Positions 49,271 to 56,021 of a DNA stretch of 56,021 nt are shown here, piece after piece. Position 1 is the first letter of the stretch; each line of letters begins with the position of its first letter. Position numbers and translations under genes: made by a program. The DNA comes from Alphaproteobacteria bacterium (lineage in GTDB: Bacteria > Pseudomonadota > Alphaproteobacteria > Sphingomonadales > Sphingomonadaceae): NCBI GenBank assembly GCA_030430365.1, contig JAUIFP010000007.1:1-56021 (forward strand), written 5' to 3'. The notes beneath the pieces are model-generated. The model saw only the letters and a program-made list of their open reading frames with translations, made no database searches and was not told the DNA's origin.

Positions 49271-49912
49271 ATGACCATCGATCACCGAACCCTCCTGGCG
49301 TCGCGGCGCGGTGTGCTCGCGGGCAGCGCGGCCGGTGTTGCCGTCCATTCGGCGTCCCCTGCTTTCGCGGCGTCGTCATCGCAAAAAGCGGATGCCGATC
49401 CGACGGCCAAGGTCAGCCTGAAGGTCAACGGCACGGATCATGCGCTCGACGTCGATACGCGGACAACCCTGCTGGATCTGCTTCGTGAGCACCTGAAGCT
49501 GGCGGGCACCAAAAAGGGATGCGATCACGGCCAGTGCGGCGCCTGCACGGTGATGGTCAATGGCGAGCGGATCAATTCGTGCCTGAGCTTTGCCGTGATG
49601 CATGAAGGCGACGAGGTAACCACTATCGAAGGCCTGGGCACGCCCGATGATCTCCACCCGCTGCAGGACGCCTTCATCGAGCATGACGGTTATCAATGCG
49701 GATATTGCACGCCCGGGCAGATATGCTCCGCAGTGGCGATGCTGCAGGAAATTCGCAGCGGCATTCCAAGCCATGTGCAGGATGACATTACCGAAGATCC
49801 CAGCGTGACGGAGTTGGAGATGCGCGAGCGGATGAGCGGCAATATTTGCCGCTGCGGCGCCTATTCGAACATTGCCGAAGCCCTGGCGGAATTCGCGGGA
49901 GAAACTGCATGA
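49271..49912 (+). CDS. paoA: Periplasmic aldehyde oxidoreductase, [2Fe-2S] subunit (PaoA/YagT-like)
   Basis: A 213-residue iron-sulfur subunit of the xanthine oxidase family. The Tat signal [15 protein letters not shown] (Arg12-Arg13) precedes a plant-type ferredoxin domain with Cys84, Cys89, Cys92 and Cys104 ([14 protein letters not shown]), then the second [2Fe-2S] domain with [11 protein letters not shown] and [11 protein letters not shown] 49271 is chosen because it opens the Tat signal; an in-frame ATG at 49214 would bury it. Its stop overlaps the paoB start. The Tat signal of this subunit exports the folded three-subunit complex. Confidence 0.9.
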   Translation: MTIDHRTLLASRRGVLAGSAAGVAVHSASPAFAASSSQKADADPTAKVSLKVNGTDHALDVDTRTTLLDLLREHLKLAGTKKGCDHGQCGACTVMVNGERINSCLSFAVMHEGDEVTTIEGLGTPDDLHPLQDAFIEHDGYQCGYCTPGQICSAVAMLQEIRSGIPSHVQDDITEDPSVTELEMRERMSGNICRCGAYSNIAEALAEFAGETA

Positions 49913-50871
49913 GGCCGTTTACCTACGAACGGGCAGGCTCCCCGGCCGAAGCGGCGGCTGCGGCAATACGCATGCAGGGCGCCAGATTTATTGCCGGCGG
50001 CACCAATCTGATCGACCTGATGAAGATCGAGGTCGAAACCCCGGCCCATCTGATCGACGTCAACGGGCTGGGCCTGGATTCGATTGAAGGGACCCAGGAT
50101 GGCGGGCTGCGTATCGGCGCCCTGGTGAGCAATGCCGATCTTTCCGCCGACAAACGCGTGCGGCGCGATTACGGGGTTTTGACCCGTGCGATCGTCGCGG
50201 GAGCTTCCGGCCAATTGCGCAACAAGGCGACGACCGGCGGCAACCTACTGCAACGCACCCGCTGCCCCTATTTCTACGACACCAATCAGCCCTGCAACAA
50301 GCGCAAGCCCGGCAGCGGCTGCGGCGCGATCGGCGGTTTCAGCCGCCAGTTGGGCATCGTGGGGGTGAGCGACAAATGCATCGCGACCTATCCCGGCGAT
50401 ATGGCGGTGGCCTTGCGCGTGCTGGATGCCAAGGTCGAAACGGTAAAGCCCGATGGCACAACCCGCACGATCCCGATCGGCGAGTTCCACCGCCTGTGGG
50501 GCGACACGCCGCATATCGAAACCGCTCTTGAGACAGGCGAATTGATCACCGCTGTCATCTTGCCGCCGCCACTGGGCGGCAGGCATTTCTATCACAAGGT
50601 GCGTGACCGGCGTTCATACGCCTTCGCGCTGGTTTCCATTGCGGCGGTGATCCAGCAGGACGGTTCGGGTCGCGTCGCCGTTGGCGGGATTGCCCCTAAG
50701 CCTTGGCGCGTGCCGGCAGCCGACGCCGCCTTGCCGGATGCCGCCGCCGCCGCCCGCGCGTTGACCGCGGGCGCAACGCCTACCGAAGACAATCGCTTCA
50801 AGATCGCGCTGGTCGAACGCACCCTTGCCGGTGTGCTGGCCGAAGCCCGCGGCGAAGGAGCCACATCATGA
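49909..50871 (+). CDS. paoB: Periplasmic aldehyde oxidoreductase, FAD-binding subunit (PaoB/YagS-like)
   Basis: A 320-residue FAD subunit with the flavin motifs [15 protein letters not shown] and [13 protein letters not shown]. Like E. coli PaoB it has an inserted cysteine-rich loop (RCPYFYD...[13 protein letters not shown]...[16 protein letters not shown]) that binds an extra [4Fe-4S] cluster, a hallmark of this subgroup. The start overlaps the paoA stop and the stop overlaps the paoC start (both ATGA), so the three subunits are translated together. Confidence 0.91.
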   Translation: MRPFTYERAGSPAEAAAAAIRMQGARFIAGGTNLIDLMKIEVETPAHLIDVNGLGLDSIEGTQDGGLRIGALVSNADLSADKRVRRDYGVLTRAIVAGASGQLRNKATTGGNLLQRTRCPYFYDTNQPCNKRKPGSGCGAIGGFSRQLGIVGVSDKCIATYPGDMAVALRVLDAKVETVKPDGTTRTIPIGEFHRLWGDTPHIETALETGELITAVILPPPLGGRHFYHKVRDRRSYAFALVSIAAVIQQDGSGRVAVGGIAPKPWRVPAADAALPDAAAAARALTAGATPTEDNRFKIALVERTLAGVLAEARGEGATS

Positions 50872-53060
50872 AATTCGACACTCCCGCAGGCACGAACCCG
50901 ATAGATCAGGGCAAAGTCGTGGGGCGGCCGACTCCGCGTATCGACGGCAAGTTCAAGACGACGGGCACGGCACCCTATGCCTATGAGCGGCACGATGTCG
51001 CGCCGAACCAGGCCTATGGCTACATTCTCGGCGCCTCGATTGCGAAAGGTACCATCACCTCCATCGACACTGCCGAAGCCGAGGCAGCGAATGGCGTGAT
51101 CGGGATCGTTTCCACGCTCGATCACAAACCGGTTCCGCTGGGGCCAATGAACACCGCCAATCTCTTCGGCGGCGGCGAGGTCCAGCATTACCACCAGGCC
51201 ATCGCCATGGTGGTGGCCGAAAGCTTTGAGCAGGCACGGGCCGCCGCCCATCTCATCCGCGTGGATTATGCGCGCGGGGAAGGGAGCTTCGATCTGAAGC
51301 GGGCCGCGCCTTCGGCCGAACCGGTTGAGGACAGCGAGAAGCGCCAGGGCGACTTCGAAGCCGCCTTCGGCAATGCCCCGGTGACGCTGGATGCGACCTA
51401 CACCACGCCCGATGAAAGCCACGCAATGATGGAACCGTTTGCCACCATCGCGGCGTGGGAAGGCGATAAGCTGACCGTCTGGACTTCCAACCAGATGATC
51501 CAGTGGAACAAGCGCGATCTGGCCAAGGCGCTCGACATGCCGATCGAGAAAGTTCGCGTCGATTCCCCCTATATCGGTGGCGGCTTCGGCGCGAAGCTGT
51601 TCCTGAGAGCCGATGCCGTGGTTGCCGCGCTTGGTGCAAAGCAGGTTGGGCGGCCGGTCAAGCTCTCCATGCAGCGGCCGCTGACTTTCAACAATTCCAC
51701 CCATCGGGCTGCCACGATCCAGCGCATCCGCTTCGGGGCCGGAGAGGATGGCAAGCTGACCGCGATCGCCCATGAAAGCACTTCGGGCAATCTGCCCGGA
51801 GGCGGGCCCGAAAGCGCGATCAATCAGACCGAATTGCTCTATGCCGGGGAGAACCGCCTGACAGCGATGCGGCTGGCCATACTCAATCTGCCGGAAGGCA
51901 ATGCCATGCGTGCGCCTGGCGAAGCCTCGGGACTGATGGCGCTGGAAATCGCAATGGACGAAATGGCGGAAAAACTGGGCATGGACCCGGTCGCCTTCCG
52001 CAAAGCCAACGATACCCAGGTCGATCCGATGAACCCGGAGCGGCCGTTCTCCAAGCGCAAGATGATCGAATGCCTCGATCGCGGGGCACGCGAATTCGGC
52101 TGGGAGCGGCGCAATCCCCAGCCCGGCCGCAATCGTGAGGGCCGGTGGCTGGTCGGCCACGGCATGGCGGTAGGCTTTCGTAACAACTTGCTGATGAAGT
52201 CCGGCGCGCGCGTGCGGCTGTCGGGCGATGGCATTGTTACGGTTGAAACAGACATGACCGATATCGGCACCGGGACCTATACGATCCTGGCCCAGACGGC
52301 AGCCGAGATGATGGGCCTGCCAATCGAGCGGATTCGCGTTGAGCTCGGCGATTCCGATTACCCGATCTCCGCCGGTTCGGGCGGCCAGTGGGGCGCCAAC
52401 AATTCCACTTCGGGCGTTTACGCCGCCTGCGTCAAACTGCGCGAGCAGGTGGCGCAGAGCCTCGGCTTCAATAGTGACGAGGTCGAGTTCGCGGACGGCC
52501 AGGTCCGCGCCGGAGAGCGCAGCTTTCCGCTCGGCCATGCCGCGGCGGAGAATGATCTAACGGCTGAAGATTCCATCGAATATGGCAATCTCGACAAGCA
52601 GTTCCAGCAGTCCACCTTCGCCGGGCATTTCGTGGAGCTGGCCGTCGATGCCTATACTGGCGAGGCACATCTGCGAAGGATGCTGGCCGTGTGCGAAGCC
52701 GGCCGGATCCTCAATCCGATCTCGGCCCGCAGCCAGGTGATCGGCGCGATGACGATGGGCGCGGGGGCCGCGCTGATGGAGCATCTCGTAGTCGACAAGC
52801 GCTTCGGCTTCTTCGTCAATCACGATCTTGCCGGTTACGAAGTGCCTGTGCATGCCGACATTCCGCACCAGGAGGTGATCTTCCTGGAAGAGACCGATCC
52901 GGTATCTTCCCCGATGAAGGCCAAGGGGGTAGGCGAACTGGGCCTGTGCGGCGTGAGCGCGGCAATCGCCAATGCGCTCTACAACGCCACCGGTGCACGT
53001 GTGCGCGATTACCCGATCACGCTGGACAAATATCTCGACCGACTGCCGGCTGTGGCCTGA
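50868..53060 (+). CDS. paoC: Periplasmic aldehyde oxidoreductase, molybdenum subunit (PaoC/YagR-like)
   Basis: A 730-residue molybdenum-cofactor subunit (E. coli PaoC is 732). Landmarks are [22 protein letters not shown], a glycine-rich [35 protein letters not shown], and the catalytic base Glu690 in [19 protein letters not shown] near the C terminus. The enzyme oxidises aromatic and aliphatic aldehydes to acids in the periplasm and may serve detoxification. The dedicated maturation factor PaoD (XdhC-like) is not in the window. Confidence 0.92.
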   Translation: MKFDTPAGTNPIDQGKVVGRPTPRIDGKFKTTGTAPYAYERHDVAPNQAYGYILGASIAKGTITSIDTAEAEAANGVIGIVSTLDHKPVPLGPMNTANLFGGGEVQHYHQAIAMVVAESFEQARAAAHLIRVDYARGEGSFDLKRAAPSAEPVEDSEKRQGDFEAAFGNAPVTLDATYTTPDESHAMMEPFATIAAWEGDKLTVWTSNQMIQWNKRDLAKALDMPIEKVRVDSPYIGGGFGAKLFLRADAVVAALGAKQVGRPVKLSMQRPLTFNNSTHRAATIQRIRFGAGEDGKLTAIAHESTSGNLPGGGPESAINQTELLYAGENRLTAMRLAILNLPEGNAMRAPGEASGLMALEIAMDEMAEKLGMDPVAFRKANDTQVDPMNPERPFSKRKMIECLDRGAREFGWERRNPQPGRNREGRWLVGHGMAVGFRNNLLMKSGARVRLSGDGIVTVETDMTDIGTGTYTILAQTAAEMMGLPIERIRVELGDSDYPISAGSGGQWGANNSTSGVYAACVKLREQVAQSLGFNSDEVEFADGQVRAGERSFPLGHAAAENDLTAEDSIEYGNLDKQFQQSTFAGHFVELAVDAYTGEAHLRRMLAVCEAGRILNPISARSQVIGAMTMGAGAALMEHLVVDKRFGFFVNHDLAGYEVPVHADIPHQEVIFLEETDPVSSPMKAKGVGELGLCGVSAAIANALYNATGARVRDYPITLDKYLDRLPAVA

Positions 53061-53450
53061 GTTTCGCCTCGAACCCGGTTCGGGTGCCGAGCGCGGCTAG
53101 CCAGCGTTGAAGCCTGCACGCCGATTTTGGCGGCACCCGCGCCAATGCGCGGCTTACCTGTGCGCACGCTTTGCATGCGGGGCTGAATCCAACTTCGCCT
53201 GAAGATATGCCTTAGTCCGCCGGATCGGACCGCAGCCTTTCCGGGCCCGGCGAAGCTGCGCCAAAGCTCAATACCAATCCCCATCGACCCTGTCTGCGCG
53301 CTGCCGCGGAGCGCAGCCGAGGGCCCATCCGTGACCTATTTGCCACGCTTTCGGCTTGCTCTGCCCGCGCTCGAGGCGGTGCAATTGACAGGCAAAACTT
53401 TTATGATAACGGTCACATTTATAGCAATTGAGTGTCTTTGGGAGGCGGTA
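53061..53450. other. 390-bp intergenic region before the fifth TonB receptor
   Basis: No convincing reading frame is present on either strand. A short stem-loop CGAAC-CCG-GTTCG (53070-53082) follows the paoC stop. The last 80 bases are AT-richer and hold the receptor promoter region, including TTGACA (53385-53390), two direct copies of GCAATTG (53381-53387 and 53424-53430) and a CRP-like site at 53402-53417. Confidence 0.5.
53402..53417. promoter_or_regulatory. CRP-like palindrome before the fifth TonB receptor
   Basis: TATGA-TAACGG-TCACA matches 9 of the 10 conserved bases of the TGTGA-N6-TCACA CRP/FNR-superfamily site. It ends 33 bases before the ATG and overlaps the likely promoter. A CRP-type regulator is plausible, but none is in the window. 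Confidence 0.3.
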
Positions 53451-56021
53451 ATGAGCAAGGAAAACCAACGCTTTTGGGCGAATCGTCAGATTGTGAGTGC
53501 GATCACATCTGTTTCAATGTTGGCGCTGGCCCATCCGGCCCTGGCGCAAACTTCGGAAGGTGAGGCGCAGGCCGAACAGGCTGACGTGCCAATCGTTGTA
53601 ACCGGTTCACGCATTTCCCGTGACGGAACGAACGCGCCTACGCCGGTAACCGTTGTGGGCAGCGACCTGCTCGATCAGCGTGCATCCACCAACGTCGCCG
53701 ATACGCTTAACGAACTGCCTCTGTTTCGTCCCCTGGTGACGCCTGCCACGCAGCAGGCTGTCGGCGGCAATATCGGCGCCAGCATTCTCGACCTGCGCGG
53801 CCTTGGCGGCGAGCGTACGCTGGTGCTGCTGGACGGCAAACGCTTCGTGCCTTCCACCCAGAAGGGCACCGTCGATATCAACCTTATCCCCACGTCCCTG
53901 ATCGAACGGACCGAAATCGTGACCGGCGGCGCCTCCGCCGCTTATGGTTCGGATGCCGTCGCCGGCGTGGTCAACTTCATTCTCGACCGTGACTTCACGG
54001 GCCTGCGCGGCACTGCCCAATACGGCATCGCCGAAGAGGGCGACAATGAAGAGTATTACGCCACTCTCGCTTACGGCACGGAGTTTGCCGACGGGCGCGG
54101 CCATTTCATGATCGCCGGCGAATATTCCGACAATGAAGGCATGGGCGATTGCTACACGCGCGATTGGTGCCCCAATGAAATGCAGCTGCCAGGCGGCGGC
54201 CCGGGCTATGCCACCACTGTGCGCGGCGGACCGGCCCAGCTTGGCTGGTGGGGCCCGGACGGCCTCGTTTCGGGCGGCCCTGGAGGCGGCCCCTTCCAGG
54301 GCACAACCTTCAATCCCGACGGATCGCTGCGCCAGTTCCAATATGGCGAAGCGCTTACGGGCGGGGTGACCCACATTCTGAATCTCGGCGGAGAAGACTC
54401 CGACTATAACGGCCTTCTCACCGATACGCTCCTGATCCCCCAGGTGGAGCGCTATACGCTTTACGCCCACGCTTCCTATGAGCTGAGCGACACGGTCACG
54501 GCCAGCCTCGATGCCTCCTATGGGCGGGTCGACGGCCTGGTTAAGGGCTCGCCGCCGCGCGCCGCCTACACGATCCAGCGGGACAATGCGTTCCTGCCGG
54601 CGGGCCTTGCCGATCTGATGGATGGGGCCGCGGTCGATTCCGTCAGCCTGTGGCGCGCCTATCAGCAGGAAGGCCCGTTCCCGGACGGCCATGGCAACGC
54701 GGTCGATGAATCGAAGAATGAAACCATCCGTATCGTTGCCGCACTGGAAGGTGAATTCGGGGCGGGCTGGAACTGGGACGCCTACTATCAGTATGGCCGC
54801 AACGATTTCCGGCAGGATTACCGCAACAACTACGTGCACTCGCGCGGCGTTCTGGCGGTTGATGCAGTCAACACCCCGTCGGGCGTGCAATGCCGCGTGA
54901 ATGCGGATGCCGATCCGACGAATGACGTGGCAGGTTGCGCGCCGCTCAACCCGTTTGGGCGCGGAAACGTGTCGAGCGATGCCGCCGCATGGGTATTTGC
55001 CGATGGCTTCCAGACAGCCATTACCGAACAGCACGTGGTCGCTGCAAACTTGCAGGGCGATGTGCTTGAACTGCCGGGCGGAGCCCTGCGGGTCGCAGCT
55101 GGCGGGGAATTCCGCAGCGATTCCATGGAAGGTGACGCCGATCCGCTGTCGGCAAGCAACGCCTTCTGGTCATTCAACGGCAAGGCCATCGAAGGCAAGA
55201 TCGATGTGGTGGAAGGCTATCTCGAAGCCGTCGCACCGATCCTGTCCGATATGCCGGGCGTCAATCTGCTGGAACTCAACGGTGCCGTGCGTACCACGCA
55301 TTACAGCCGTTCGAGCGCGGCAACCGGCGATTCCGATGTCGACGTCACCACCTGGAAGCTCGGCGCGGTCTATGAACCGACCGACTGGATGCGTCTGCGT
55401 GTCACGCGTTCGCGGGACATTCGCGCGCCCAACCTGACCGAGCTGTTCGGCCCGGTTACGCTTGGCCGCACGACCGTTGTCGATCCTATCGACGGCAGCC
55501 AGATCCAGATCGACGGGTTCCAGGGTGCGAACCCGATGCTGGCCCCGGAAAAGGCGGACACCTGGACCGTGGGCGGTGTGCTGACGGCGCGGCCGAGCTT
55601 CGGCCAGCGGCTGAACTTCTCGGTCGATTATTTCGACATCAGCATCGACGATGCGATCGGTTCGCTTGGCGGGCAGACGATCATCGATCTGTGCAATATG
55701 GGCCAGACCGAACTGTGCGCCCAGGTTGAGCGCGATGCCGATACCAACATGCTCGTCAGCGTGCAGGACGTGCTGCTCAATATCGCGCAGCAGGATACGC
55801 GCGGCATCGATTTCGAGCTTGGCTATACGTCCTTCTCCGGACCGATGGGCTCGCTCGACGTCAGGCTGCTGGCCACGCGCTATCTCGAGCTGACAGTCGG
55901 CGGTGTCGACCGCGTGGGCCAGACCGGTTACCGCCCCGGCACTTCAACCGGCGTGCCGGACTGGACGGTTGACGGTACCGTGCGCTGGGATTGGAACGAT
56001 CTCTCCCTTGGTCTGCACGGT
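53451..56021 (+). CDS. TonB-dependent receptor (fifth), 3' end beyond the window
   Basis: The frame is open for 857 codons from ATG 53451 (GGGAGGCGGTA upstream) to the window end without a stop. A signal peptide ends HPALAQ (about residue 33), followed by VPIVVTGSRISRDGTNAPTPVTVVGSDLLDQR. The plug has LDLRGLGGERTLVLLDGKRFVP and IERTEIVTGGASAAYGSDAVAGVVNFILDRDF, the type of large sphingomonad/xanthomonad receptors. An internal region with QCRVNADADPTNDVAGCAPLNPFG, typical of this subgroup, is present. The ligand is unknown. A long reading frame on the opposite strand (53607-55034) is a codon-usage shadow. Confidence 0.88.
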   Translation, partial: MSKENQRFWANRQIVSAITSVSMLALAHPALAQTSEGEAQAEQADVPIVVTGSRISRDGTNAPTPVTVVGSDLLDQRASTNVADTLNELPLFRPLVTPATQQAVGGNIGASILDLRGLGGERTLVLLDGKRFVPSTQKGTVDINLIPTSLIERTEIVTGGASAAYGSDAVAGVVNFILDRDFTGLRGTAQYGIAEEGDNEEYYATLAYGTEFADGRGHFMIAGEYSDNEGMGDCYTRDWCPNEMQLPGGGPGYATTVRGGPAQLGWWGPDGLVSGGPGGGPFQGTTFNPDGSLRQFQYGEALTGGVTHILNLGGEDSDYNGLLTDTLLIPQVERYTLYAHASYELSDTVTASLDASYGRVDGLVKGSPPRAAYTIQRDNAFLPAGLADLMDGAAVDSVSLWRAYQQEGPFPDGHGNAVDESKNETIRIVAALEGEFGAGWNWDAYYQYGRNDFRQDYRNNYVHSRGVLAVDAVNTPSGVQCRVNADADPTNDVAGCAPLNPFGRGNVSSDAAAWVFADGFQTAITEQHVVAANLQGDVLELPGGALRVAAGGEFRSDSMEGDADPLSASNAFWSFNGKAIEGKIDVVEGYLEAVAPILSDMPGVNLLELNGAVRTTHYSRSSAATGDSDVDVTTWKLGAVYEPTDWMRLRVTRSRDIRAPNLTELFGPVTLGRTTVVDPIDGSQIQIDGFQGANPMLAPEKADTWTVGGVLTARPSFGQRLNFSVDYFDISIDDAIGSLGGQTIIDLCNMGQTELCAQVERDADTNMLVSVQDVLLNIAQQDTRGIDFELGYTSFSGPMGSLDVRLLATRYLELTVGGVDRVGQTGYRPGTSTGVPDWTVDGTVRWDWNDLSLGLHG

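Noticed and set aside
50592-52538. 648-codon minus-strand frame opposite paoB/paoC
   Set aside because: It is antisense to well-recognised molybdenum hydroxylase subunits, has no recognisable motif and shows the His/Arg-rich composition of a shadow frame.
53607-55034. Long open frame on the minus strand opposite the fifth TonB receptor (475 codons)
   Set aside because: The plus strand encodes an unmistakable TonB receptor through the same bases. The minus frame gives a His/Arg/Ala-rich sequence with no domain, a codon-bias shadow.
1-56021. CRISPR arrays, tRNA/rRNA genes, insertion sequences or prophage genes
   Set aside because: No regularly spaced repeats, no tRNA-like cloverleaf noticed, and no transposase or integrase motif in any plausible coding frame.

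Overview
The window reads as a chromosome segment of a sphingomonad-type alphaproteobacterium (Sphingomonadales, for example the Novosphingobium or Erythrobacteraceae group). The reasons are high GC, dense gene packing with many 4-base ATGA/GTGA overlaps, five TonB-dependent receptors in 56 kb, two TPR-sulfotransferase genes beside such receptors, and the typical alphaproteobacterial gene families. This placement is inferred from gene content only. No rRNA, tRNA, CRISPR array, transposase or phage gene was seen.

Layout. (1) 1-11570, + strand: nitrate/nitrite/cyanate assimilation. It holds the end of an NrtD-type ABC ATPase, an outer-membrane channel, a formate/nitrite-type transporter, a PP2C phosphatase-Ser/Thr kinase fusion, cyanase, nirB, nirD, the nitrate reductase catalytic subunit, a globin and a siroheme methyltransferase (SUMT). 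A leader of about 240 bp before nirB carries a hairpin with an ANTAR-type hexaloop and then a strong intrinsic terminator, suggesting antitermination by a NasT/NasR-like protein. (2) 11567-22412: iron acquisition. A two-component system is divergent from a FepA-like receptor. It is followed by an operon of a second siderophore receptor, a TPR-sulfotransferase, DUF3649, PepSY-TM and DUF3325 proteins. Both receptors share a near-identical 22-bp element beside the start codon that contains a Fur-like half site.

(3) 22479-39382: an accessory catabolic region, the most unusual part of the window. It has two Rieske oxygenases, two paralogous AraC regulators, three zinc 'core MetE'-like proteins, a VOC protein, a TonB receptor, a citryl-CoA-lyase-like protein, a CaiB/BaiF CoA-transferase, an IclR regulator, an alpha/beta hydrolase and a Tat-exported sulfatase. 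Three intergenic regions each carry two copies of a 13-bp palindrome TTCG-N5-CGAA with centres exactly 19 bp apart. These tie VOC-MetE-MetE, the lyase, CoA-transferase-IclR and the hydrolase into one probable IclR regulon. A second motif, GCGACA, recurs before the first Rieske gene, between MetE3 and the TonB receptor, and between the sulfatase and the second AraC gene. Together this looks like an uptake, desulfation, oxygenation, thiol/methyl-transfer and CoA-dependent cleavage pathway whose substrate cannot be read from sequence.

(4) 39443-44868, - strand: arginine succinyltransferase pathway astD-astB-astA, then an M20 hydrolase and an ACT-domain protein; astC and astE are not here. (5) 45029-49137: a TonB receptor divergent from a second TPR-sulfotransferase. 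(6) 49271-53060: a Tat-exported three-subunit molybdenum aldehyde oxidoreductase of the PaoABC type. (7) 53451 to the window end: a fifth TonB receptor, cut by the window edge.
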